Assembly (NCBI GenBank): GCA_000697055.1
Contig: JNDT01001416.1
Span: 1-22,675 of the forward strand
Source of the DNA: Saksenaea vasiformis B4078
Taxonomy: Eukaryota > Mucoromycota > Mucoromycetes > Mucorales > Saksenaeaceae
Direction of reading: 5' to 3'
Length of the DNA: 22,675 nucleotides
Shown: positions 1 to 12,153 of the stretch, one piece after another
How positions within the stretch are numbered: position 1 is the first letter of the stretch
Layout: the number at the start of each line of letters is the position of its first letter
The notes under the pieces: model-generated
Told to the model about the DNA's origin: nothing
Databases searched by the model: none
Seen by the model: the letters and a program-made list of their open reading frames with translations, nothing else
Made by a program: the position numbers and the translations under genes

Positions 1-47
1 TATCTATTATCTATTGCTATCCTTGTTTTCACCACGTATCATTCAAC

Positions 48-1350
48 ATGCCTCGTCAACATCAAGAGAAAAAGACTTATGCCAAAATTCCTCTCAGTGA
101 CAGAGAGAAGCTTGTTGAGATGGTGCTCGATCAAGATATCTCAGTCCCAGAAGCTGCCAGACGCTTGCGGATCGCGACGCAGACTGCCCGAGACATTCTC
201 AATCGCTTCCGTGACCACGGTCGCCTGGAGGACCTTCCACGCGGAGGAAGAAGGAACTGCAGATTGCTCGAAGAACATTCGTTGTATATCAGGGATTGCA
301 TTGACGAGGACAATTGCATCACCTTGCAGACTCTGAAGGAGAGGCTTGAAAGCGTGGACCCCGACATGCAGAATATCTCTATCAGTACCATTGCGAAGCA
401 CATCGGAGAAAAGCTCCGTTACACGTTGAAGCGGTCGCAGCGGTATCCAGCAGCACGTATGTCTGAAGCCAACATCGAAAAACGGTACCGATTTGTGTCC
501 GAATTGCCATCCCTTGGAGTGTCCTATCTAATGAATTGCATCTTCTTGGATGAAACTGGATTTAATCTTTGGACAACGAGAGGTCAAGCAAGATCCTATG
601 GCGGATGTCCTGAAGATTTGTAGATATGAGATCGTTTTCTGAATCAAAAGATGACGAATAAATATGCAACGTTTGAGCGGCCGCCGATGTTCGAAGAAAT
701 ATGATCGATTGAAATGATCGCCGCTGTACAATAGCATAAACGCTTCTAAAGAGGATGCACTCATTTTATTTAGAAGGGGTCGTTTGAAAGAAATGACATG
801 TGATGTGCGAACACGCAGCATTTACTAAACTTTCGGACGTTCCGATGAGACACGACCATCCTCCTATAAAGGACAACCAGCCTACGTGGTAGTCCCTAGC
901 CAACGTGGCAGAAATATAACGGTACTTGGTGCCATTAGCTACAACGGTCCGGTCTGGTTTCGTGCACATTTCGGAGGAACGACTGGTGATGTCTTCGCTG
1001 ACTTCGTCAAGGAGGTTTTGAACATACTTGATCGCCAGGGTGCTCCTCCACAATTCTTGATAATGGATAACGCATCTATTCACAAAGTGGAGACTGTCAA
1101 GGAAGAGTTTGATCAATCCATTCATACACCACTCTATCTGCCTCCATATTCGCCGTTTTTAGGTCCAATCGAGGAGTGCTTTTCCAAGTACAAAAACTTT
1201 GTGAAGCGTACTGCTCTCCAGAATCCAGAGCATCTTTTAGTTCGCCTGGAGGAAAGCTCTACCAATATCACTGCAGAGGATTGTCGTGGATGGATTCAGC
1301 ATTCCATGAGTCATTTTCAAGCTTGCCTTGAGAGAAGATCAATGATTTAA
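48..1350 (+). pseudogene. Tc1-type DDE transposase split by a 268-bp insertion
   Basis: A Tc1/mariner-family cut-and-paste transposase. The first part (48-599) has a helix-turn-helix region (residues about 15-60), a GGRR basic linker, a second DNA-binding half, and the first catalytic Asp in FLDETGFN. The second part (868-1350) carries the second Asp in IMDNASIHK and the Glu in GPIEECFSK, with 34 residues between them (DD34E). The frame breaks at 600. Removing 600-867 joins the two parts in frame as ...GQARSY-KGQPAY..., giving 344 residues, a normal length for the family. No other stop or frameshift is visible, so this copy was probably intact until the insertion. Terminal inverted repeats were not identified; the left end may lie before the window. 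Family assignment is strong; subfamily is not determined. Confidence 0.88.
600..867. mobile_element. Small insertion inside the transposase, with 6-bp target duplication
   Basis: TCCTAT occurs at 594-599 and again at 862-867, directly bordering a 262-bp stretch that is not part of the transposase. Excising 268 bp restores the reading frame exactly. The stretch has stops in the transposase frame and no coding content I recognise. I found no clear terminal inverted repeats and no TG...CA ends, so its class is unknown; a short non-autonomous DNA element is the simplest guess. It lacks good splice sites at its borders, so it is not an obvious intron. Confidence 0.75.
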
Positions 1351-1378
1351 GATAATAAATTTGCTTTTGCTTAGAGGA

Positions 1379-1488
1379 ACGAATTTGCTTTGTGATACAC
1401 ACGGATTTGCTTTATCATTTACACGGATTTAGTTTGTGATATGTACGAAATTACTTCGTGATGCGCACGAATTTAGTTTGTGAGCTGC
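1379..1488. repeat. 22-bp tandem repeat, five degenerate copies
   Basis: Five consecutive 22-bp units begin at 1379, 1401, 1423, 1445 and 1467, each starting ACG(A/G)A and containing a TTTG(C/A)TTTGTGAT-like core. A partial sixth starts at 1489 (ACGAAAAA). The array begins 29 bp after the transposase stop codon and probably belongs to the 3' part of that transposon. Confidence 0.8.
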
Positions 1489-1585
1489 ACGAAAAAATAT
1501 TTCAGTCAGCCGAAATTGACCTCGAAATCCTGTATTTACGCGTAATTCATTCCATGTTCATTTCAGTGTTATTGGCCCTTTAATC

Positions 1586-2338
1586 GTGCGTGAACTCAAA
1601 GGACACAGAGAGACTCTATACTTGAATGTCACTGTTTTGGATAAGCAGCGTGTGAAGGACTCAATGAGGTTGGGGAACATGTTTCAGATGGCTCCTTTAT
1701 TAGCAGTCCAGCAAATGTTGCTCTTTTCTCTTCTTCACCTTCTACTTATTTTTAATATTTTGCTTTATCGCTTTGGTAGGTACTGATGCAGTAATTCATT
1801 TGTATGAATTAACTGTATATAATTCATAGTTCAAGTTGGTTGAGGTGTGCTTTCGCTCCCGTAGCCCTCCCACTCCCCTTTTCTTTTTCTTCTTCTGCTT
1901 CATTTTGTAGGTGCCGCAGATCCTTCAATGGTCATCACGTACTAACTTTATCCTGCATAGGCTTCTCAATTCCGCCTTCTTCTTTGCTTTCCCTCTTTTT
2001 TGTAAGTGCCATAGTTCTTCCAATGATCGTCATAACTAACTTCCTTCTACACAGGCTGTTTTTCATTCTTTTCTTCTTTCGCTCCAGGAGAGCATCACCC
2101 ACTCCGTTAGGAGTGAGTATGCCCCGGATGAGGATACGGTGTATGTAAGTGCTTATCTTTGTATTAACTGAGCAATTTTATGCAGACAGACTTTTTTTTT
2201 CGGTTTGTATCTCCTGGCAGCTTTCAATTTTTACCAGTGCCTTAGCTGATTTTCTTAACAAATTGTAATCATACCGTATGCCATCTGGGATAGGATGCGC
2301 CGCGGTCCCATACCCACGCGTCATGATCACACCAATGG
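1586..2338 (+). other. Possible exon remnants or an unrecognised spliced transcript
   Basis: No gene is recognised. An open stretch starts near 1560 (reading ...IVRELKGHRETLYLNV...). It is followed by intron-like sequences at 1907-1960, 2002-2054 and from 2145. A short plausible coding piece at about 2087-2144 reads SEYAPDEDTVY. With an intron 2145-2294 it would continue as DAPRSHTHAS and stop. The pieces do not chain into one convincing protein, and codon support is weak. It could be a decayed gene, a non-coding transcript, or chance. Confidence 0.22.
1881..2087 (+). repeat. 95-bp-period duplication containing two intron-like units
   Basis: Two units are alike. Each has a pyrimidine-rich lead, a GTAGGTGCC or GTAAGTGCC donor (1907 and 2002), a TCAATGGTCATCA / CCAATGATCGTCA core, a CTAAC branch-like site and an AG end (1960 and 2054). 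The spacing is 95 bp. A third pyrimidine-rich lead begins at 2055 but lacks the intron-like part. Confidence 0.6.
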
Positions 2339-2433
2339 TAAGTGAGATAGCAAAGTATCATCGAATGTTCTTATCGTGAATGGTTTTTATGCTATTCTGG
2401 TAAATTTTGTATCTATGGGGAATCGAGTCTTAC

Positions 2434-2493
2434 GTAAGTGAACTTCTTCTCATAAATGATATACTAACTACGCATATCTTAATTTTTTCTCAG
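2434..2493 (+). other. Orphan intron-like sequence
   Basis: A 60-bp stretch has all the signals of an intron of this genome: GTAAGT donor, TACTAAC branch site and a TTTTTTCTCAG acceptor. No coding exon could be recognised on either side, so it is either part of a non-coding or decayed transcript or fortuitous. Confidence 0.35.
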
Positions 2494-4206
2494 CTATTCA
2501 ATAAACCGTAATAAAGTACTCCCAATTATTAAGCAACATCTCGAATTTTTACCGAATTTTCATGCCATTTTATACAAACCATGTGTCCATGGAGAGCCAA
2601 TTTGACGCAAGTTGAGTATGAGTTCCTTGTCTACACATTTTCTAATGACCGTGGATTTGGTTCTTCATTCTCCATGGATGTAGAATTTATCTAGATTAGC
2701 GTAGAAGTCTGTTCAGTAGGTAGTAACGTTGCACCTTTCCTTTTCAGTGTTCTCAGATCAAGTGTCACACAAACATGTTTTGAACGATCGCGGTTTATGC
2801 AGATCAGTTTCACACAGACTGAATGTACCTTGACCACTTGCTCCACTCTTACGTGCACTTGTTATGCTCTGTGCTGCTGTTGCATTTTGGTTGCAAGTAC
2901 ACGTTATATGATCACTACGTATGTGCCATCTCGTAGTCCTTACGATGATGTCTAAAAGGAATTCGTGTGTGGCATAGGTTATTCGAGCCAAGCTGTCGTT
3001 CATCTTACGTTCTGACACCATTTACACGTAGTTTTCGTAGCCATTCTGATTGTTGATCATTGATATATCGTGTCATCATGTCGGTTTGGAAACTCCCAGC
3101 GATGTGGATCACAATGCATGTCTCTCTTTAGCCTCATTATTACCTGTAGATCTTGCCAAAGTTATTTGCGCAGAATCTAAGTTTGTCACGCACATCTCGC
3201 TCTTATTTAGATGGGGTAAGTCAGTAATTTAACAAACGACTGACTATGAAGTGTGGATTCCAAAACGTACTATGATTGTTAGTCTCATCTAAGCAAATCA
3301 TTGCATCTCAATACCGAGTGATACTATCAGTAAATATATCTCGCGTCCAGACGTTGGTTGCATGCAGCGAAATCTTGCATTACTAGCTTATGTTCAGTGC
3401 GATTCAAGCCTCATAGTATCTGTCTCTCTAACCAACGTGACATAAATCGGAAAGCAAGGTATATATGCATACATTCTACCTAAATTACTCTTAAGCAGAA
3501 TATCCAGATTTGATCAACTTGGATCAGTTATTGTTGAGTGCATCTGTTTGATCATGTAACATATGATCAATGGCTGATTTATTAGACTGTCAGTTTGTTA
3601 GATGGTTGTTATAACCTGAGGTTTAATGTCTGCCGAGTTTTGCCAAAGCACTGAACTCAAAGAAAGGGGATAGACTTCAGTTTCTGTTACAAGAAATCCT
3701 TGAAGGTAGTTATTTTGGATTATGACAAGTTGTAGCTTCAGTGACCTTTGCCGGTCTGCCAAACGTCAGTGACAAATGTCGACTCAAAACAAGATATAAT
3801 CATGCCTAAATTACGCAATAATTGTAATAGGTTGTTAATGGCCAGAAATATTTTCTTTTTCTTTAAAAGAATTGGTAATCAGCATGGCAAGTTACTCGTA
3901 ACGAAACAACGTTCATACTTCGTCGGTTGAACTGGGATTCAATTACATTGCCAAAATCTTCTGACCATTGGGCTCTTCACCCGACATATGAACTCCGCCT
4001 GTTCCTTTTTTTTTCTTGGTGCACTGGTAAGGCGGGCTGCTGCAGCAGCATTTTTTTTTCCTTTTCTTCACATCAGTATTGGCATAGTTGCTGTTACAAA
4101 AGGAATTTAAACAGTTACGATTTGCCCTGGAATATACCACTACGACATTCAATTGTCCAACCTATTTCAGCATTACGTAGTACTTTGAAATCAATTATCA
4201 CTTTTC
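2494..4206. other. Intergenic stretch without recognised gene
   Basis: I read both strands and found only short open stretches with no recognisable motif. The one structured element is a perfect inverted repeat with 8-bp arms, TTGATCAT and ATGATCAA, separated by 7 nt at 3548-3570. The last few hundred bases must hold the promoter and 5' leader of the XMAP215-type gene that starts at 4207; no TATA box was assigned. Confidence 0.5.
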
Positions 4207-7200
4207 ATGGACGACGGACAGGAAGATTTTAAATCTCTCCCTTTGGTTGACAGATTGCAACACAAGGTATGCATCTATACTACGCCGCCGGAAGAAAGTT
4301 AGAATCACATTGCGGAACACAACCCTTTAACCGTCCCTTTTTTTTCCCTTCTCTTTTTGTAACAACCACAGCTGTGGAAAGCGCGTGTGTCGGCGTATGA
4401 GGAACTTAAAGGGATATTTAACAAAACGGATAACGACTCCGATTTTTACACCTATGAGTCGTACCTGAAAAAAATAGCAACTGATGCCAACGCTGTGGCG
4501 CAGGAAGCTGGACTAAATGCCATATACGCATATGTTGATAATGCACCCAATGCTTCTAGGTAAGAAGCTTTTCCTTATTCGATTGCTGGTGATCCCAGCA
4601 GGGGTGAGAAACAAGGGGATTAGGGTACCATCTCGGAAAATCTGGACCAGGATCATACGGAAAGGGTTGAAGATGTGCAACGAACTGACACATGTTCGTT
4701 TGTTTTGTCTATTTTCATCAGTTCTCGTGAAACAGTTGTCCCTGCATTGGTCGAGAAATGTTTGGGCGCCCCTAAAGCGGGAACGAAGCAAAAAGCAACA
4801 GATATTATCCTATTATTTGCTGAGATCCATGAAGCCAATCCTGTTGTGGTACGAACGATCGAAACGTGTATCTTAGGTCGTTGAATCATCTAAACAAGAT
4901 TACCTATACTACAGGAACTCGTACTGCCCGGACTAAGCGCAAAACAACCCAAATTAGTTACCCAAGTTGTAGTAGTATTGAGGGAATTTGTTAGGTAAGC
5001 ATCGGCCCCCTCTTTTCTTTTCTGTCATCTTACCAGTTGAGTAGACAATTTGGCATCAAAACAGTAAGCCCTAAACCGATTCTGAAAACACTTCCCAAGA
5101 TATTTGGACATACAGATAAAAATGTTAGAGCAGAGGTAATGTGACGACTAAATCAATCGGAAGAAGAGGATAAAGCTACTAACACAGTTGCTATTATTAG
5201 GCGTCTGCGCTGACAATTGAACTTTACCGATGGCTTGGTCCTGCCTTAAATCAACACTTGTCAGATCTCAAGCCTGTACAAATCAAAGAACTAGAGGAAG
5301 CATTTTCAAAACTACCTGCAGAAAAGGCCAAACCAGAACGATTGCTAAGGTCGGAACAGGAAGCAGCAGCAGCAGCAGCAGCAGAAGCAGAGAACGAAGT
5401 TGAAATGGGTACTTAAACATTGTTCAATGCCATGTAGTATGGCTAATGCATACCGTAGACGAAGCAGGAGAAGACGGTGCTGAACCGATGGAGGAAGAGC
5501 CGATCGATCCGTATGATTTGGCAGATCCAGTTGATATCACTAGTAAACTTCCTGGAAAATTTTTTGAATTGCTGGTATGTGGGATCCTTGTACATACCAA
5601 GAAGTTGAGACGGTATTTGTTATAGGGTTCAAAAAATTGGAAAGAAAGAAGAGAAGCACTGGATGCATTGCTGGAGAGTACAAAAACTCCGAAAATTATG
5701 GACAAAGATTATTCTGAGTTGATGGGTGCATTAGCAAAGGTTTGGAGTTTTTCTTACTGTGTCAGGTTAATAATACATTAACACTGCATTGTAGCGTGTA
5801 AATGATGCAAATGTGTTGCTTGTTGGAACTACAGTTAATTGTATCGAAGCTATTGCAAACGGCCTTCGACAGGATTTTGGAAAGTATAAGCCGGTAGTAC
5901 GTATTTTTGCGATTGTATCTATACAGGTGTGCTCAACGATTTGACAAAATAGGTTGCGCCACCCATGCTGGAGAAACTGAAAGAACGTAAACCAGCTGTT
6001 CTGGAACAGATCGCTAATGCGCTGAGTGCTGTTCTCGCCACTGTACCGTTAGTAGATATCATTGAAGATATCACAGCGGGATCGAAGAATAAAAATCCTC
6101 AAGTTCGAGGAGAATCGATTAAGCTAGTGACACGACGATTAAAGGACATTCGCACCCCACCAGCAAAATCCGAGATTAAAGCCTTTGCAGAACTTATGTT
6201 GAAAACGCTGGATGATGCGGATGGAAATGCGCGAGAAGCCAGTGCTGAGGGTCTGGGTACACTGATGAAAGTAGTTGGCGAAAAGGCGATGAGTGCGTGG
6301 ACGGATGGACTTGATGAGATCAAGATGGGAAAAATTAAAGAAGCACATGAGAAGGCAGAGGTTAAAGTCAAACCCGTGGTAGTAAAGAAAGCGGCGCCAC
6401 CACCGAAGAAGGCACCTCCAGCTAAAAAGGTAAGTAAACTATTTCTCAGACGGAATGAATGCTGAAATATCGGGGAAAAAACAAGAAGGCACCCCCACCG
6501 AAGCCTGCACCGGCGAAGGATGAACCGGAGCCTATGGCCATTGACGAGGCGCCTGCTGCACCAGTAGCATCGCCACCGAAACGAAAACCACCAGCACGGC
6601 TTGCTGGAGGTAATATGAAGAAACCCGCCCTGTCATCATCAAAACCAAAAGCAACGGCTCCATCATCCACAGGTCCTAAGAAGGCCGCCAAGCTCCCACC
6701 TTCGAGCGGTCCTGAGGAAGTGAGATACAAGTATTCGGCTGAAGATGCTGAAGCAAGGGTCAACGAATTTATTCCGGAACAAATATGGAATGATTTGCAG
6801 CAAAGCCAGTGGAAGGTCAGATTGGCGGCGATGGAGTCCTTGCAGAGTCATTTTGATAGTCTCGATCCTTCCGAAATCGATCCTGAAATCGTTTTTCGAT
6901 GTTTGGCTAAGAAACCGGGATGGAAAGAAATGAACTTTCAGGTGATGGGCAAACTGTTTGGTCTTTTGCAATCGTTAGCATCCAATTGTACCAATTTTTC
7001 CAAGGCATGTGCTGCTATCGCCATCCCAGGTATGCGGATTACATATGCTGAGTCTGGCAATTTGTATTGATAACATATTTAGGTCTGGTCGAGAAACTTG
7101 GTGATATTAAGCTCAAGAAACCTGCTGGCGAATGTCTTGTTGTGTTCGCTGAAAAAACGTCTTTGCAATTTGTCTTTTCGCAATCTTATCCCATCTGGAA

Positions 7201-10200
7201 AAAAGCCAAGTCTCCCAAGGTTCTCGCGGACTCGCTGACATGGATCTATTCTGCGGTTATGGAGTTTGGCATTGCTGGACTGCAAGTTCGAGACCTTATT
7301 GAGTTTTTGAAATCATCGCTGTCAAACACGAATGCATCTGTACGAACAAATGCAGTAACGGTGCTAGGTGCTCTGCGATTATACATCGGACCAGGTATGT
7401 CTTTGCGTGAGATGAGTTTAAATAATACTTATGCAGTGAGTTCTAGAGGTCAAGTCATTTGTACAAGATGCCACACCAGCGCTGATGGCTACCATCGAAG
7501 CCGAGTTTGATAAAGTTGCAGAAATGGAACCACCAAAACCGACAAAAGGATCTGCAGAAGGAGATGCGGGTGGTGGAGGAGGAAACGATGCTATGGAATC
7601 ACTGTTTCCCCGTGTGGATATCTCTGGTCAATTAGGCAAGACAGCTTCCTTGTGTAACGATAGCAATTGGAAAGTCCGTAAAGAAGGATTGGATAAAGTT
7701 TTGGCAATCATTAATGACGCTAACAAGCGCATTAAACCAAATCTGGGTAAGTACTCGTGAGTAACGTGAAATGCTCCTGTCTAAATGCTTTGTGGTTTTG
7801 CAGGCGATTTTCCGGGCGTGCTCAAGCAGCGACTTGCTGATAGCAACAAAAACCTTCAGATCGTAGCTGTTGAAATTGCTGGCTTGTTAGCAGTATCCAT
7901 GGGAAAGCCTTTTGAAAAGTACCTCAAACCTCTGTCCGCTCCTGTTACTGCAGTTTTGTCCGACAACAAAGCCAATGTGAGAGCTGCAGGTGTGGCAACG
8001 TTGGAAAGCTTCCGAACTATTTGTGGATTGGATGGGATGGTTCCCGGGTTTGCGACAAGTCTAGCAGCAGAATCACCAGCATTACGCAAAGAACTACTTA
8101 CTTGGTTAAGTACTGTTGAGGACGCTTCCGCTTCTGATCTTTCACCATTGATATCGCCATTACTGTCGTCTTTATTGGATCGCAATGCTGAGGTTAGAAA
8201 AGCTGCACAAGCATGTCTTCCCGCAGTGATTGCTAGTGCGGGTTATGACGCAGTTGTGCAGAAGACAGCTGACTTGAAGGGTGCACAGCGCCAAACAGTC
8301 GTGCCCATGATAGAAGCTGCCAGAGGCTCAGCTCCCGCAGAAGCAGCACCGTCGGGAGGAAACGCATCTGCCAAACGTACTCCACCTGCGGCAGAGTCCA
8401 AACGCCCTGAAGCTGCTCCTAACGTTTCGGAAGAGAAACGTACGAGCCGATTGAAACCATTATCAAAGAAGAAGCCAGGAGTGGCGTCACCCTCCTCAGG
8501 AGCGTCCTCTAATGCTTCCGCAGCCGCAGCAGCACCAACGGAACAGGCGCAACCACCAGTCATTACCAGTAATCTTCAGGCAAAACAAGTCAGAGCAAAG
8601 AAAGAGAATAAGTGGCAGTTTGATGCCCCTCGTCCGGATATCATTGATACGTTGCGTTCACTGTGCGAAGCCAACATGAGTGCTGAGGTCTGCCGTCTTT
8701 TATTCAGCATAAGTCAGAATGCGGAGCGTGATCGTTTGAGTGGTCTTAGCTTGCTTGATGAATGCATTGCATCGCCAGAAGTGTCGATGAATAAGTATGG
8801 CATCGATTTTTCGGACATGAAGCAGCGATATGTTGCCAATGCGGATCTTATCATGAAGTACTTGACAATACGTTTCTTTGATACGAATACGAGCATGCTT
8901 ATCAAATGCTTGGATGTCACTGAGCATCTTGTGGCGGTACTCGATGAAGAAAGCTGTCATTTTTCGGAATACGAAGCCGTTTCCTTTTTGCCGTTCCTGA
9001 TCAACAAGGTATCGTAAAAAGGCATGTAATCCTGTTGTGCCTAATCTATGATATCGATGTTGTAGGTTGGCGATCCGAAAGAACCGATGCGAGTGCGAGT
9101 TCGCGGGATTTTTACAGCTATCTGTCGTATATACCCTGCTAGCAAACTTATCAACTACTTGCTGGATGCTGCTTCAACCTCCAAAAATGCAAAAACACGG
9201 TCCGAATGTTTGGAAGAGGTGGGAACCCTTATTCAACGAAATGGCATGTCGGTGATTTTACCCAACAAAGCATTACCATTGATTGCTACTCACATTGGCG
9301 ATCGAGATGCTGGCGTACGAAATGCAGCTCTGAACGCTATTGCACAGGTCTACATTTTGATCGGTGACTCTGTGATGAAATATGTGAGCCGACTTGGCGA
9401 AAAGGAGAAGGGAATGTTGGAAGAACGTTTAAAGGTACATGGCTATCTCTTTTTCTATACATAGTCTTACATCATTGTAGCGTACTAAACCATCAGCGAG
9501 TGTGATTGCTGAGAAGGAAGCCCGAGAGCGCCGTGAAGCGGAAAAAATGGAACTTGACGAATTACCTTCTGTGAGCCAACTTCCTCGGTTACCGCGATCT
9601 CAGATTGGAAGACCACGATCAGCAGCACCTACGGTAGCGCAGCGTCAAGTACAACAGCAACAACCATCGTACGAGCCTGAGCCTATGGAAGATGTTGCGG
9701 ACGATTACGGCCACCGAATGAGCGATCCTCGTTCTATCGAACCGCGAAGTTTGCACGGTCCATCGTCTATGCGTCAACCACGAGCTTCCACGCAGCAGGT
9801 ATTCCAGCAAGCTGTTCAGCAAGAGAGTCGGGAGTATATTGTGGACTATTTGATTGCACAAATTACCAGTGGTGATCCTCAGCCAAGCATTGAAGCGTTG
9901 AAGCAGCTGGACAAGCTTCTCAATTCAAAACCGGAGCTCGTTCTGCCCGATATTGAACCATTGATGAACGCGATTACATTGCAAGTCCGCGTAGCTTATT
10001 CGACCGTGGATCCACGAACATCGGCAACTACGCGATTATGCAAACATCTTGTGAACGCTCTTGTGTTACTTTTCTCAAACAAAGAATTGGCAGGCGCTAT
10101 TTCTCAAGGTGCACTCCATCACCTAATCCAAGAGTTAGCGCACCGTTTGCTCGATCAAAACATGCTTTCGTTGGAGTCTGGACCACAACTTTCGAAGGCT

Positions 10201-12037
10201 TTGAACGTTGCCATGGTCAAAGTGTTGGAAAACAGTCAGCGAAATGTTACATTCAGGTAAAGGATGGTTGATGGAAAGCACGGGTGATATACTAAACGTT
10301 TTTCTAGTGCACTGTTGTCGATTCTGGGGTCTTGCGCGGCCAGCCTGCGTCCTGGGGATTCGCCCGCTGCTCAGGAGACTAAATACACTGAATTGATCAT
10401 GAAATGTCTATGGAAGCTCGCCAAGACAATTCAGGAAAGTCTGCACAATGGCCTTGTGAATCCCGATGAACTGCTATTCGAAATCAACAAGTTCTTTATC
10501 ACGACACCACCTGCTGAATGGAAACGACGGGCAACGGAGAACGTACCACTAGGGGAGATGCCATTAAGAACAGTCAAAACTTTATTGCTTGAGATGGTGA
10601 ATGGCCTAGGCGAATCGATATTCCAGCATTTGACGTTGATCGAAGATCCTCAGCGAAGCAGTGTTTACCCATACTTACATCATATGCTCGAAGCCTGCCG
10701 TAAGAAAGAACAGATGCAATTACAACAGAAGCAGCAACAACCATCGAATGACGGTTTCATGAGCCATTCACGTAATTCATCACTGAGTCGGCCCCCGTCA
10801 ATTTCTTCTCTCAAATCAAATGGAATGGGAAGTATGATGCGTTCTACATCGATGGCTTCGTATCCATCCTCCGAAGGGCAAGGTGAACCCATGGGTCAGG
10901 GACTTCCCTTATCCGATGTAGCTTCAGGCATGGCTGGTGCCCCTAGTTCCCAGAGTCCACGCCTTGCTTCTTCCTCGCTGAACCAAGTACAGCCAATGCA
11001 GGTGGATGAACCGATGGACAGCCCAAAAACGCTTTCGGATTACGAGATGAACAATTTACTAACGCAGATATTTGGAAAGATCGGATCCCGCGATCAAACA
11101 AGGCAGGTAAGGATAAATCTTGAAATATCTTTGGCGACAAACTGAGGAACTGTCCTAGGGTATCGTGGAACTTTACGAATTTCAGAAGAAATATCCATTA
11201 GCAGAGACGAGAGTCAATGCCTTCCTTAGTCAAACGGGAACCTATTTCCAAAGCTATATCCGCCGTGGTCTCAGCAATCTTGCTGCAGAAGACAATGAAC
11301 TACGCGCGGCAACGCCAACAAGTGTTGGTACAATCGACCAACAAAGCCATTCGCCTGCAACAGCTTCCCCCCCTCCTACCAACGCAGTACCTGCATCCAA
11401 TGTTCACGAGTACAGACAATCAACCGAAATGCATCAACCTATTGGCGATAGAAGTAGCCTTTACGGAGGTAGTAAGAGAGAAAAGGAAGCGTTAGCATTG
11501 CGGATTATTTAATTAATTGCTATTTTTTTTTCAGACGACCACGATCCATTGGAGATGAAACGACGACTTCGTCGTCTACAGCAGAAATTTGGCTACACGA
11601 AAGAGGTGCGTGGGAAATAATGGAAAACGCGTTTCTAATTTTCTTGTTCAGAAGGAGGAGGTTCGTTCGGCATCCCCAGTTGTTGGTGGAGCAGGCAGTG
11701 TGACATCTGAGTCAAGTGCTGGAAGACTTGACGCCTCACCAACACAGGCTGGTTTCTTTATGGATTCGAGGTCCAGTCATGTAAGTTTAAACCGTAGTAT
11801 AGAAGGAAAATGGGATCTGAACATTTGCTCTAGGAAGCATGCTCTACGCAAGGTTTTTCTTCCAATGGAGAATCTAGCCGAGCGCAATCAGTATCTGCGT
11901 TAAAGGAACGGTTGGCTCGAATGAAGCAAGTCATTAATTCGGCTGCTTCTTCTGAATCCAGTATGGATCGTTCTTCTCACGCAAGAAACCCCTCGGACTC
12001 TGGCATGGATCGTGATTTTCATAAAAAAAATCCCTAA
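4207..12037 (+). CDS. STU2: XMAP215/ch-TOG/Stu2 family microtubule polymerase, five TOG domains
   Basis: Adds tubulin dimers at microtubule plus ends and acts at spindle poles and kinetochores. I chained 21 exons, all with GT-AG borders and consistent phase: 4207-4266, 4372-4559, 4722-4848, 4915-4994, 5045-5135, 5201-5408, 5459-5574, 5626-5739, 5795-5896, 5953-6429, 6486-7029, 7083-7394, 7447-7746, 7804-9008, 9066-9434, 9481-10256, 10308-11106, 11159-11468, 11535-11605, 11652-11780, 11834-12037. The total is 2193 residues. TOG1 to TOG4 start near the loop tryptophans W22 (HKLWKAR), W295 (SKNWKERR), W630 (SQWKVRL) and W881 (SNWKVRK). TOG5 is about 1177-1430 (RFFDTNTS, GDRDAGVRNAALN). Basic, Pro/Ala/Lys-rich linkers separate the domains. 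A conserved C-terminal helical domain spans about 1535-1810, followed by a Ser/Gln-rich tail. Size and domain order match metazoan ch-TOG rather than the two-TOG yeast proteins. The ninth exon could instead end at 5893. Confidence 0.95.
5362..5383 (+). repeat. AGC trinucleotide repeat coding for polyalanine
   Basis: Seven tandem GCA codons in exon 6 of the XMAP215-type gene encode a run of alanines in the acidic linker between TOG1 and TOG2. Such a tract is prone to length change; the position in a linker suggests little effect on TOG folding. Confidence 0.8.
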
Positions 12038-12153
12038 ATATAAATATATACGTCTTTCTACTATCAAGCGATGATGGTGATAATCCAGAGCACAACGGAT
12101 GATTTATTATGATGGTTTGTGTCTCATGATTGTAGAAATGGTTCGATGAGAGA

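Noticed and set aside
600..867. Transposase interruption as a spliceosomal intron
   Set aside because: No GT donor at the left border and a precise direct duplication at both borders, which fits insertion better.
1504..1530. CAGTCAGCCGAAATTGACC resembles a Tc1/mariner terminal repeat
   Set aside because: No inverted partner and no flanking TA were found in the window, so it cannot be called an element end.
2758..3021. Minus-strand open frame of 87 codons
   Set aside because: No recognisable motif, no splice context and low-complexity composition; probably chance.
3548..3570. Perfect 8-bp inverted repeat TTGATCAT/ATGATCAA
   Set aside because: Too short and isolated in AT-rich DNA, without T-run or neighbouring gene; not called as a regulatory site.
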